Assembly: GCA_903844155.1 (NCBI GenBank) | Contig: CAIMSU010000108.1 | Coordinates: 1-47,259 of the forward strand | Length of the DNA: 47,259 nt | From: an uncultured Pseudomonadota bacterium | GTDB lineage: Bacteria; Myxococcota_A; UBA796; SXON01 | Direction of reading: 5' to 3' | Shown: piece after piece, positions 17,538 through 25,824 of the stretch | Layout of the letters: each line of letters starts with the position of its first letter | Numbering within the stretch: position 1 is the first letter of the stretch | The notes under the pieces: generated by a model | What the model was told of the DNA's origin: nothing | The model's database searches: none | Seen by the model: the letters and a program-made list of their open reading frames with translations, nothing else | Program-made: the position numbers and the translations under genes

Positions 17538-18011
17538 ATGATGCCGTGGACCGATGCCCAGACCCCGCTGCTCGCCATGCAGGACAAATTACGGTCGTTC
17601 AACGCCGAGCGGGACTGGGGCCGCTACCACTCGCCTCGGAACCTGGCGATGGCGGTCTCGGCCGAGGCGGGCGAGCTGCTGGCGCTGTACCTCTGGTCTG
17701 CCGACGACGGCCCGCAACCACCGGTCGCGGGTCGGGGCGGAAAGGTCGAGGACGAAGCTGCGGACGTGCTGATCTCGCTGCTGAACTTCTGCAACGCGGC
17801 AGGCATCGACATCGCTGCCGCCGCGGAGCGAAAGCTGGCTGCCAACGCCGCGCACTACCCGGTCGAGGCCGCCCGGGGGCGCCTCGAGAAGTACAGCGAG
17901 CTGCCCAGCGCGCTCGTGCGGGCTGGGTCAGAGCGCGATGAGCCCCTTGTTGAGCCATTGTCCGCCGTCGACCACGAGGATCTCGCCGGTGATGAACGCC
18001 GCCGCAGGTGA
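17538..18011 (+). CDS. MazG-like nucleotide pyrophosphohydrolase
   Basis: House-cleaning nucleotide pyrophosphohydrolase of the MazG/dCTPase-like group, which hydrolyses NTPs or dNTPs to monophosphate and PPi. The metal-binding helices are visible: AVSAEAGELLALYLW followed by KVEDEAADVLISLLNF, giving the ExxE...ExxD pattern, and the family's typical end HYPVEAARGRLEKYSEL. The conserved part ends near residue 125. The last 30 or so residues run antisense into the end of the SDR gene and show no conservation, so the functional C-terminus may simply overlap. It shares its upstream region with the Fur-type gene. Confidence 0.85.
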   Translation: MMPWTDAQTPLLAMQDKLRSFNAERDWGRYHSPRNLAMAVSAEAGELLALYLWSADDGPQPPVAGRGGKVEDEAADVLISLLNFCNAAGIDIAAAAERKLAANAAHYPVEAARGRLEKYSELPSALVRAGSERDEPLVEPLSAVDHEDLAGDERRRR

Positions 18012-18728
18012 GAGCAGGAAGACGCACGCGTCGACGACCGTGTCCGGCCCCCCGAAGCGCCCGAGTGGGATCGTGCGACGGATGCGCTCGCGCACGTCCG
18101 GGTCAGGCCACAGGTTCTGTCGGGACTTTTCGGTGTCGACCGGGCCCGGCGCGACGGCGTTCACGCGTATGCCCGCGCCCGCCCACTCGACGGCCAGCGT
18201 TTGCACGAGCGTGTTCACCGCGGCCTTGGCGGAGGCCGAGGGCGCTGTCGCCGGGCCTCCCGTCCAGGCATAGGTCGCGGTCAACGCGAGGATCTGCCCG
18301 CCGCCGTGGTCGATCATGTGGCGTGCCGCGGCCTGGGCCGAGAAGAAGGTGCCGTTGAGGATGATGTCGACGACGCTGCGCCAGCCGTTGGGGGTCAGCG
18401 CGATCGACGGGCAGATGAAGTTGCCGGCGGCGCCACAGATGAGCACGTCGAGCCGGCCGAACTCCTCGACCGTCCGCCGCACCAGTTCGGCGCACTGGGC
18501 GGCGTCCCGCACGTCCGTCGGCACGGCGAGCGCCCGACGCCCGAGCGCGCGGACAGCACCCGCGGCTTCCTCAAGCGGGTCAGGTCGGCGGCCCGCGACG
18601 ACGATGTCCGCGCCGAGCCCCGCCAGTCGCAACGCCAATTCTCGACCGATCCCCGTGCCGCCGCCGGTGATGACGACGACCTGATCGAGGAACAGGTCGG
18701 CGCGAAAGGTCTCGTGGGGTGTGGGCAT
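17928..18728 (-). CDS. 2,4-dienoyl-CoA reductase-like short-chain dehydrogenase
   Basis: A 266-residue SDR. The Rossmann nucleotide motif is TGGGTGIG near residue 23. Unlike classical SDRs it lacks YxxxK; the sequence around the usual site is PSASAK. That SASAK motif, a Tyr 15 residues before the Lys, AAGNF and DIILNGTF together match mitochondrial and bacterial 2,4-dienoyl-CoA reductases, which use this different Tyr/Lys arrangement. The likely role is NADPH-dependent reduction of 2,4-dienoyl-CoA during unsaturated fatty acid degradation. The ATG at 18728 is chosen because upstream in-frame sequence is antisense to the repeat lipoprotein. Its 3-prime end overlaps the MazG-like gene convergently by 84 bases. 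Confidence 0.85.
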   Translation of the reverse strand: MPTPHETFRADLFLDQVVVITGGGTGIGRELALRLAGLGADIVVAGRRPDPLEEAAGAVRALGRRALAVPTDVRDAAQCAELVRRTVEEFGRLDVLICGAAGNFICPSIALTPNGWRSVVDIILNGTFFSAQAAARHMIDHGGGQILALTATYAWTGGPATAPSASAKAAVNTLVQTLAVEWAGAGIRVNAVAPGPVDTEKSRQNLWPDPDVRERIRRTIPLGRFGGPDTVVDACVFLLSPAAAFITGEILVVDGGQWLNKGLIAL

Positions 18729-18866
18729 CCGGTCCCCTAATTCGGCGCTGGCTCTTGACGCGTCGAGAGCCCGATCCGCATCGGGCGGTTCCGGCCATCC
18801 GGGTGTTCCCGGTTCGTCACCCGAACCGCCGAAAACTGTGGTATCAGCCGCGCGAGTTGGTGTGCC

Positions 18867-21800
18867 ATGACCCGAACGTCCCTCATGACCGTCCTCGCGC
18901 TCGTCCTTCCCCTGGCTTCCTGCGCGCAAGTGCAGGTCAAGAGCACCGACGGCAAGCCGGTCGTGTCGTTCATTCGCCCGCTTGATGGCGGCACGTTCAC
19001 GCCCGGCGTCCCCCTCGACGTGTGCGCGCAGATCGACGACGAGGACGGCGTGGCTGGCGACGACGTGACCCTCAACGGCTCGATCGACGGCCTCCTCTGG
19101 CAGCACAGTCCGGCCGACACCGGCGACACGGCAACCACGTTGGCGGCCTGCGACGGCGGCAACCTCGGCATCTCCGTCCTCCTCTCGGATCAGGCGCAGT
19201 CGCTGTCGCTCGTCTCCGTCGATTCCGTCGGCCAGTCCGGGACCGCCACCGTGACCGTCACGCCGCAGGTAAACACCGCCCCAACCTGTGCGATCGTCAG
19301 CCCGGTGGCCGGCAGCGTGTTCCTGACCACCGACACGGTGCCGTTCACGGGCTCCGGGAACGACAACGAGTCCGACCCCAGCACGCTGCTCTACACCCTC
19401 GACTCCTCTGTCGACGGCACCCTCTCCAGCGGCTACCCCGACTCCTACGGGCAGATCTCCGTGGATCTCACAGGGCTCCTGTCCGGCGGCGCCCAGTCCC
19501 TCACGTTGACCATCACGGACCCTTCCGGCCTCACCGCCATCTGCAACGTCGACTTCACGATGAACGCGTGCCACGACAACGACGCCGACGGGTACACGGA
19601 TTGCGACGGCGATTGCAACGACAACGACCCCACGATCTACCCTGGCGCTCCCGAATTGGCCGACGGGAAGGACAATAATTGCGACGGGACGGTCGACGAA
19701 GGCACTGCCAATTCGGACGACGACGGCGATGGCTACACGGAGGCCGACGGCGACTGCAACGACGCCAACGCGACGGTCCACCCCGACGCGCCGGACACCT
19801 GGTACGACGGTGTCGACTCCAATTGTGACGGCGCCGACGACTACGATGCCGACGGCGACGGCTACGACTCCAGCGATTTTGGCGGTACCGACTGCAACGA
19901 CTCGGACGCCACCGTGCATCCTGGCGCGGCGGATGCCTGGTACGACGGGGTGGACTCCGATTGCTCGGGCAACGACGACTATGATCAGGACGGCGACGGG
20001 TACGACGCCGAGGCCTATGGTGGCGGCGATTGCAACGACGAGGACTCCGCCATCCGGCCCGACGCCCCGGACGCCTACTATGACGGTGTGGACTCCAATT
20101 GCGACGGCGCCGACGACTACGACGCTGACGGCGACGGGCATGATTCCTCCGAATACGGGGGCGACGATTGCGACGACACCGACCCAAGTGTGTTCCCCGG
20201 CGCGCCCGAGAATTGGTACGACGGGATCGACGAGAATTGCGATGGCCTCTCCGACTACGATGCCGATGGCGACGGGTACGACAGCTTGAGCTGGGGCGGG
20301 ACGGACTGCAACGACACGGACCCAAGCGTGCATCCCGGTGCGGTCGACGATCCCTACGATGGCGTGGACTCCAACTGCGATGAGTCCGTTGACAACGACG
20401 CTGACGGCGACGGCTACTCATCGAGCGACTACGGCGGCACCGACTGCAACGACGCCGACGCCACCGTGAACCCCGGCGTCGCCGAGACCTGGTACGACGG
20501 CATCGACGAAAATTGTGACGGGCTCTCGGACTACGACAAGGATGGGGACGGGCAGGATTCCAGCGCTTATGGCGGTATGGACTGCAATGATGCCGTGGCC
20601 ACGACGTACTACGGCGCGCCCGACACGTGGTACGACGGCGTGGACTCCGACTGCATGGGCAACGACGACTACGACAAGGATGGCGACGGGCACCGCAGCA
20701 ACCATTTTGGCGGTGACGATTGCAACGACAACGTGGCCACCACCTACCGTGGCGCCGCGGACACCTGGTACGACGGCGTGGACTCCAACTGCGACCACGC
20801 GGATGACTACGACCAGGACGCCGACGGCTACGATGCCGAGGCCTACGGCGGCACGGATTGCAACGACACGGACTCCTCCATCTACCCAGGCGCCCCAGAC
20901 CCGGCCTACGACGGTGTCGACTCCAACTGTGATGGCCGCGACGACAACGATGCGGACGGCGACGGCTACAGCTCCGAGGCGAGCGGGGGGACGGATTGTG
21001 ACGATACCAACGCCACGATCTACCCCGGCGCCGCCGACACCTGGTACGACGGGATCGACTCCAACTGTGACGGCGCGGACGACTATGATCAGGATGGCGA
21101 CGGCTATCGCTCCAGCTCATTTGGGGGCACGGACTGCAACGACACCGACGCAACTGTCTACCCCGGGGCGGCCGACACCTGGTACGACGGCGTGGACTCC
21201 AACTGTGACGGCAAGAACGACTACGACCAGGATGGCGATGGCTACACGTCGATCGCGTCCGGCGGCACGGACTGCGACGACACGAACGCCACCGCCTACC
21301 CCGGCGCGCGCGACACCTGGTACGACGGCGTCGACTCCAACTGTGACGGCGCGGACGACTACGACCAGGATGCCGATGGTTACGATGCGAGCGCGTACGG
21401 CGGCGCCGATTGCAACGACACGAATTCCACGGTACACCCGGGTGCCACGGACGCGTGGTACGACGGCATCGACTCCAACTGTGATGGGGCGGACGACTAC
21501 GACCAGGACGCCGATGGCTACGACGCGAGCGCGTTCGGCGGGACCGATTGCAACGACACGAATTCCAGCATCTACGTTGGCGCCGCGGACACCTGGTACG
21601 ACGGGATCGACTCCAACTGTGACGGCAAGAATGATTACGACCAGGACAGCGACGGGTACACTGCTGCTGCCTACGGCGGCACGGATTGCGACGATACCAA
21701 CGCCACAACCTACCCGGCAGCGCACGACACCTGGTACGACGGCGTAGACTCCAATTGCGACGGCGCCGATGATTACGATCAGGACGGCGACGGCTACGAC

Positions 21801-22574
21801 GCCACGGCGTACGGCGGCGATGACTGCAACGACCGCTCCTCGGCCGTGAACCCCGGGGCCACCGAGATCTGGTACGACGGCACCGACTCCGACTGCTCGG
21901 GCGGCTCCGATTACGATCAGGATGGCGACGGCGACGACTCCGACGCGCATGGTGGCACGGACTGCGACGACACCAACAGCGCCATCTACTCGGGGGCACC
22001 AGAGATTCGCGACGGCCTCGACAACGACTGCGACGATCTTTGCGACGAGGGCTTGATCAACGCCGGTGACATCGTGGTGGACGAGATCATGAAGGATCCC
22101 AGCGCGGTGAGCGACACGAACGGCGAGTGGTTCGAGGTCTACAATTCGACCGCGATCGACATCCGGATGTGCCAGTGGACGATCTCGGACGCAGGCACGG
22201 ACAGCATCGTCATGCCCGCGGGGGATGCCGTGCTCGTGCCCGCCGGGGACTACGCAGTGTTCGGCCGGAACGGGACGACGACGCTGAACGGGGGCGTCAC
22301 GATGGACTACGTCTACGGCGGCCTTGGCACGTTCAACCTCGCGAACGGCGCGGACGAGATCCGACTCTACGAGAGCGGTACCCTGATTGACAAGGTTGAC
22401 TACGACAACGGCACGACCTTCCCAGATCTCACGGGCTCCAGCATGGAGTTGAAAACCGGGAAGCTCGACGCGACCTCCAACGACAGCGGGTCCAACTGGT
22501 GCAAGGCCAAGACCCACATCGGCGGCGCGTCCAGCGATTATGGCACGCCGGGCGCCGCGAACGACGGGTGTTGA
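18867..22574 (+). CDS. Giant Asp-rich repeat lipoprotein with lamin-tail-like end
   Basis: A 1235-residue surface lipoprotein. A signal peptide ends in the lipobox LASC. Residues about 30-235 contain two Ig-like beta domains. Residues about 239-1062 are 18 tandem repeats, most of exactly 46 residues, with the pattern DxDGDGYxxxxxGGTDCND...PGAxDxWYDGVDSNCDG: each has a Ca-binding loop and two cysteines, as in MopE-type putative metal-binding repeats. The C-terminal 165 residues (DEIMKDPSAVSDTNGEWFEV, GADEIRLYESG) look like a lamin-tail domain. Adhesion, metal binding or a structural role outside the cell is inferred. Upstream TATCAG may be a -10 element; the leader would be about 25 bases. Confidence 0.88.
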   Translation: MTRTSLMTVLALVLPLASCAQVQVKSTDGKPVVSFIRPLDGGTFTPGVPLDVCAQIDDEDGVAGDDVTLNGSIDGLLWQHSPADTGDTATTLAACDGGNLGISVLLSDQAQSLSLVSVDSVGQSGTATVTVTPQVNTAPTCAIVSPVAGSVFLTTDTVPFTGSGNDNESDPSTLLYTLDSSVDGTLSSGYPDSYGQISVDLTGLLSGGAQSLTLTITDPSGLTAICNVDFTMNACHDNDADGYTDCDGDCNDNDPTIYPGAPELADGKDNNCDGTVDEGTANSDDDGDGYTEADGDCNDANATVHPDAPDTWYDGVDSNCDGADDYDADGDGYDSSDFGGTDCNDSDATVHPGAADAWYDGVDSDCSGNDDYDQDGDGYDAEAYGGGDCNDEDSAIRPDAPDAYYDGVDSNCDGADDYDADGDGHDSSEYGGDDCDDTDPSVFPGAPENWYDGIDENCDGLSDYDADGDGYDSLSWGGTDCNDTDPSVHPGAVDDPYDGVDSNCDESVDNDADGDGYSSSDYGGTDCNDADATVNPGVAETWYDGIDENCDGLSDYDKDGDGQDSSAYGGMDCNDAVATTYYGAPDTWYDGVDSDCMGNDDYDKDGDGHRSNHFGGDDCNDNVATTYRGAADTWYDGVDSNCDHADDYDQDADGYDAEAYGGTDCNDTDSSIYPGAPDPAYDGVDSNCDGRDDNDADGDGYSSEASGGTDCDDTNATIYPGAADTWYDGIDSNCDGADDYDQDGDGYRSSSFGGTDCNDTDATVYPGAADTWYDGVDSNCDGKNDYDQDGDGYTSIASGGTDCDDTNATAYPGARDTWYDGVDSNCDGADDYDQDADGYDASAYGGADCNDTNSTVHPGATDAWYDGIDSNCDGADDYDQDADGYDASAFGGTDCNDTNSSIYVGAADTWYDGIDSNCDGKNDYDQDSDGYTAAAYGGTDCDDTNATTYPAAHDTWYDGVDSNCDGADDYDQDGDGYDATAYGGDDCNDRSSAVNPGATEIWYDGTDSDCSGGSDYDQDGDGDDSDAHGGTDCDDTNSAIYSGAPEIRDGLDNDCDDLCDEGLINAGDIVVDEIMKDPSAVSDTNGEWFEVYNSTAIDIRMCQWTISDAGTDSIVMPAGDAVLVPAGDYAVFGRNGTTTLNGGVTMDYVYGGLGTFNLANGADEIRLYESGTLIDKVDYDNGTTFPDLTGSSMELKTGKLDATSNDSGSNWCKAKTHIGGASSDYGTPGAANDGC
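19581..22052 (+). repeat. 18 tandem 138-base coding repeats
   Basis: The repeats encode the Asp/Gly/Cys units of the lipoprotein. Most are 138 bases; the first and last are irregular. Words such as TACGACGG and GACTCCAA recur nearly unchanged. The GAC/GGC-rich codons leave all antisense frames open over long stretches, which produces false long ORFs on the other strand. Confidence 0.9.
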
Positions 22575-22640
22575 TGTCAACTCCCGGGAACTGCTGTCGA
22601 ACTGCTGGCGGTCTTGCGCGTGAACGGCTACATGGCTCGA

Positions 22641-23303
22641 ATGAGCCGCATTCTGGTCGTTGAGGATGACGCGTTGACCGCGCAGGTCATCCACGATTGT
22701 CTGGTGGTGCAGGGCTACGAGGTCGACCGGGCGCGGGACGGGGACGAGGGCCTCGCGTTCTTCATCAGCGCCGACTACGATCTGGTGCTGCTGGACTTAA
22801 TCCTCCCCTCGGTGGACGGGCTGGAGGTGCTCGGCCAGATCCGCGCGCGTAGCGACGTTCCGGTCATCATCCTGACCGCACGAGACGACGGTGAGGAGAA
22901 GGTCGCGGGGCTGGAGAGCGGGGCCGATGACTACGTCACCAAGCCGTTCCGGAGCGATGAGCTTGTCGCGCGCGTGCGGGCGCGGCTCCGTCGTCCCGTC
23001 CCTGGTCGGGGGGCAGAACGGGTGCAATCCTTCGGTGAAGTGGTGCTCGACCTCGGCGCGCGTGTGGTCACGGTCGCCGGGGAGGTCGCCCACCTTACGC
23101 CTACCGAATTCCGGCTTTTGGAGGTGCTCGTCGAGAATGCCGGGCTCACCGTGCGCCGGGACGACCTGATCGTGATCCTTGGCGGGCAGGACGCGACCGA
23201 GCAGGCGCTCCAGACCCACGTCAGTCGCCTGCGCCGGAAGCTCGGATCTGACGGCGAGCGGATCAAGACGGCGTGGGGCGTCGGCTACCGCCTGGTGGTG
23301 TGA
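22641..23303 (+). CDS. OmpR-family two-component response regulator
   Basis: A 220-residue DNA-binding response regulator. The receiver domain has the acidic pair Asp9/Asp10, the phospho-acceptor Asp52 in VLLDLILP, Thr79 and Lys101 in TKPF. The C-terminal winged helix (LTPTEFRLLEVLVEN..., ending AWGVGYRLVV) is of the OmpR/PhoB type. I prefer the ATG at 22641, giving the usual MSRILVVEDD start; ATG 22632 and TTG 22614 are alternatives. No histidine kinase is encoded next to it, so it is an orphan in this window. It follows the repeat lipoprotein after 66 bases. Confidence 0.9.
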   Translation: MSRILVVEDDALTAQVIHDCLVVQGYEVDRARDGDEGLAFFISADYDLVLLDLILPSVDGLEVLGQIRARSDVPVIILTARDDGEEKVAGLESGADDYVTKPFRSDELVARVRARLRRPVPGRGAERVQSFGEVVLDLGARVVTVAGEVAHLTPTEFRLLEVLVENAGLTVRRDDLIVILGGQDATEQALQTHVSRLRRKLGSDGERIKTAWGVGYRLVV

Positions 23304-23315
23304 GCGCTCGGGTCC

Positions 23316-23702
23316 TCAGCCGGTGCGTTCGAGCTCCGTCAGCGCGTCTGCCGCGGCCTCGCGGACGCTTTCGTCCAGGTCCGCGAGCCGGGCCTTCAGG
23401 GCAGGGATGGTCTCGACGTCGTTGATGTCCTCCAACGACCGGCAGGCCTCGGCGCGCACCTTCGCATCCCGGTCGTCCAGGGCGAGGAGCAGCCCGGCGA
23501 CGGCCTTGCGCGATCCCGAGAAGCCGAGGAGCTGGACGCACAGGAAGCGCAGCTCATCGTCCTTTCGGGCGCGGTCGTAGCACTCCAGCAGGTCGGGGAT
23601 CGCCTCGTCGCGGTCGAACAGGATCGCGTCGAAGGCAGCGTCAGACAGCAGCGGATCAGGGTCCCGCATCCGTGAGAACAGGTCGGCGTAGCGTGGGCGC
23701 AT
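23316..23702 (-). CDS. HEAT-repeat protein
   Basis: A 128-residue protein made of about three HEAT-like helical pairs (DELRFLCVQLLGFSGSRKAV, DAKVRAEACRSLEDI, ESVREAAADALTELER). Such repeats form protein-binding scaffolds and occur in phycobilisome-lyase-like HEAT proteins; nothing here suggests a lyase. The likely location is cytoplasmic. The ATG at 23702 is preceded by an A-rich stretch with AAGG. It is convergent with the response regulator, ending 12 bases after it. Its partner is unknown. Confidence 0.75.
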   Translation of the reverse strand: MRPRYADLFSRMRDPDPLLSDAAFDAILFDRDEAIPDLLECYDRARKDDELRFLCVQLLGFSGSRKAVAGLLLALDDRDAKVRAEACRSLEDINDVETIPALKARLADLDESVREAAADALTELERTG

Positions 23703-23862
23703 GGGGAATGCCTTTTTCAATCGCGCCGAACGGCGCGGGGGGTGGGACACGATGCGTAACCCGTTTGTGGGAGAGTAGGCCCCCGGGCCCCGCAATTGCT
23801 CCCACCGGCCGCTCCCCGGCAAGCACCGCGTCTCCCGCGGCTTCATGATAACGGGCAGGGCC

Positions 23863-24618
23863 GTGAACATCCTCCTGACAAACGATGACGGGTACGAAGC
23901 GCCGGGCCTGCGGGCGCTCGAGCGCGCGCTGCAACGGCTCGGCACGGTCTGGACGATCGCGCCCGCCACGGAGCAGTCTGCGAAGTCGCACGCGCTGTCC
24001 ATGCGCGATCCGATCCGCGCGCACGTGCGAGGGCCGCGCGCCTGGGCGGTCACCGGCACGCCGGCGGATTGTGTGTACCTCGGGGTGAACGAGCTCCTCC
24101 CCGATCGGCCGGACCTCGTGGTCTCCGGGATCAACGACGGATCCAACCTCGCGACGGACGTGTTCTACTCGGGCACCGTGGCGGGGGCGCGGGAGGCGTC
24201 GTGCTTCGGCATCCGCGCCCTCGCCGCGAGCCTGTGGATCTCCCGCCGCTTTTCCGGGGACACGCAGCCGCACTGGGATGTCGCCGGCGCCTGGGTTCGT
24301 CGCATCGCGGAGCGGATGCTCGCCCGCCCGGTCCGTCCCGGCGTGCTGCTGAACCTGAACGTGCCGGACATCGCGGCGCCGCTTGGCCTCAAGCTGACCA
24401 CGCTCGGCCGCCGGCATTACCAGGCGGTCGTGGACGCACGCAAGGACCTGCGGGGCACGCCCTATTACTGGATCGGCGGCGACCACGACCGGTTCGAGGG
24501 CCCTCCCGACAGCGACGGCCACCTCTGCGAGGCCGGCTGGGTCACCCTCACCCCGCTTCAACTCGACCACACCGCGCACGACGAGCTCGCTGCCCTGCGC
24601 AGCGAGTGGAAGGACTGA
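23863..24618 (+). CDS. surE: 5-prime/3-prime-nucleotidase SurE
   Basis: Metal-dependent phosphatase of the SurE family, which removes phosphate from nucleoside monophosphates and some polyphosphates. The N-terminus NILLTNDDGYEAPG carries the two metal Asp residues. SxKSHALS and SGINDGSNLATDVFYSGTVAGAREA are further family hallmarks. From the GTG at 23863 the protein has 251 residues, the usual size, and starts as MNILLTNDDG. An ATG at 23845 would add six residues and lacks a ribosome-binding site. Its TGA overlaps the ATG of the DedA gene, so the two are translated together. Confidence 0.93.
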   Translation: MNILLTNDDGYEAPGLRALERALQRLGTVWTIAPATEQSAKSHALSMRDPIRAHVRGPRAWAVTGTPADCVYLGVNELLPDRPDLVVSGINDGSNLATDVFYSGTVAGAREASCFGIRALAASLWISRRFSGDTQPHWDVAGAWVRRIAERMLARPVRPGVLLNLNVPDIAAPLGLKLTTLGRRHYQAVVDARKDLRGTPYYWIGGDHDRFEGPPDSDGHLCEAGWVTLTPLQLDHTAHDELAALRSEWKD

Positions 24619-25262
24619 TGCACGACATCCTGTTGGCCTGGTTCCAGTTCTCCCGCGAGTTCGGCTACGTGGGGGTGTTCCTGATGATGGCGCTGGAGAG
24701 CACCATCGTTCCGGTGCCGTCCGAGATCATCATCCCGCCCGCGGCCTACTGGGCCTCGCAGGGCCAGTTGAGCATGCCTGGGGTCATCCTCGCTGGCGGG
24801 CTGGGCTCCACGTTCGGGTCGTCGCTGACCTACGTGTTCACTGCGACGGCCGGCCGCGCGTTCGTGGCGCGCTGGGGGCGCTACTTCCTGCTCCCTCCCG
24901 AGCGGCTGGAGCTCGCCGAGCGCTGGCTCGCGACCTACTCGACCGGCGGCGTTTTCCTCGCCCGCATGTTGCCGGTGGTGCGGCACTTGATCGGCTTCCC
25001 CGCAGGGCTCGTCAAGATGCCCTATCCGACGTTCGCGGCCGTCACCTTCGCGGGGTCGACGCTGTGGTGCGGCGTGCTCGCGCTCCTCGGCGCCAAAATC
25101 ATCGGCGACCAACCCAACCCCGCAGCGCTGCTCACCGATCCCGAGGCGCTCTCCGTGTTGATCAAGGCGCACTCGGTATGGTTCGTCGTGAGCGTCGTCG
25201 GCCTCGGCGCTGGCTGGTTGTTCGTCAAGTGGTTCGCGACCAGAAAGCCGGTCGCTGCCTGA
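24618..25262 (+). CDS. DedA-family membrane protein
   Basis: A 214-residue integral membrane protein of the DedA/SNARE-associated family, involved in envelope maintenance and, in some members, lipid-carrier flipping. Visible features are MALESTIVPVPSEIIIPPAAY, with the conserved acidic residue and the re-entrant Pro-rich loop, the GxxxG-rich GGLGSTFGSS segment, and RMLPVVRHLIGFPAGLVKMP with the conserved Arg pair. Five or six hydrophobic segments are expected. The ATG at 24618 overlaps the surE stop (TGATG). A gap of 32 bases leads to apt. Confidence 0.9.
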   Translation: MHDILLAWFQFSREFGYVGVFLMMALESTIVPVPSEIIIPPAAYWASQGQLSMPGVILAGGLGSTFGSSLTYVFTATAGRAFVARWGRYFLLPPERLELAERWLATYSTGGVFLARMLPVVRHLIGFPAGLVKMPYPTFAAVTFAGSTLWCGVLALLGAKIIGDQPNPAALLTDPEALSVLIKAHSVWFVVSVVGLGAGWLFVKWFATRKPVAA

Positions 25263-25294
25263 ATCCTTCCCGCTCGATCCCCAAGGAAGCTGCC

Positions 25295-25819
25295 ATGTCC
25301 GACCTCGAAGCCCGCCTCAAGTCCGTCATCCGTGATGTCCCCGACTTTCCGAAGCCCGGCATCCTCTTCAAGGACATCACGCCCGTCCTCGCGGACGCGG
25401 TCCTGCTCAACGATATCACGCAGCACTACGCCAGGCGGTACGCCGGGAAGGTCGACGCCGTCGTTGGCATGGAGTCGCGCGGGTTCATCTTCGGCACGCC
25501 GATTGCCCTGGCCCTCGGCGCCGCGTTCGTCCCCGCGCGCAAGCCCGGAAAGCTGCCCTACGAGCGCATCAGCGAGGAGTATGACCTCGAGTACGGCACG
25601 GCGCGGCTGGACATGCACGTGGACGCCATTCGGCCCGGTCAGCGCGTCCTCATCGTCGATGACCTGATCGCGACGGGCGGCACCGCAGCGGCGACCGCGC
25701 GCCTGGTCGAGCGTCTGGGCGGGAGCCTCGTCGCCATGGCGTTCGTCATCGAGCTCACGTTCCTGCCCGGCCGGGCCGCCGTCGGGAACTGCGTCGTCGA
25801 CAGCCTCGTCCGGTACTAA
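25295..25819 (+). CDS. apt: Adenine phosphoribosyltransferase
   Basis: Cytoplasmic salvage enzyme that makes AMP from adenine and PRPP. At 174 residues it is of standard length. The PRPP-binding motif VLIVDDLIATGGTA is complete, and the N-terminal DFPKPGILFKDITP and MESRGFIFG segments are typical of Apt. The ATG at 25295 has an AAGGAAG ribosome-binding site at good spacing. It follows surE and the DedA gene and may be cotranscribed with them; both SurE and Apt act in nucleotide turnover. Confidence 0.97.
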   Translation: MSDLEARLKSVIRDVPDFPKPGILFKDITPVLADAVLLNDITQHYARRYAGKVDAVVGMESRGFIFGTPIALALGAAFVPARKPGKLPYERISEEYDLEYGTARLDMHVDAIRPGQRVLIVDDLIATGGTAAATARLVERLGGSLVAMAFVIELTFLPGRAAVGNCVVDSLVRY

Positions 25820-25824
25820 GCCTC

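Noticed and set aside
19555-21999. 814-codon minus-strand open frame across the repeat lipoprotein (also 17928-20333 upstream part and 21117-22694)
   Set aside because: GAC/GGC/GCC-rich repeat codons have no antisense stops, so open antisense frames are expected. The products are low-complexity Arg/Ser or Val/Gly text, and the sense frame has a lipobox and known repeats.
23726-23742. GCGCCG-AA-CGGCGC inverted repeat upstream of the HEAT-repeat gene as a terminator
   Set aside because: The T-run lies on the wrong side for the plus strand, and the minus strand has no U-run after the stem.
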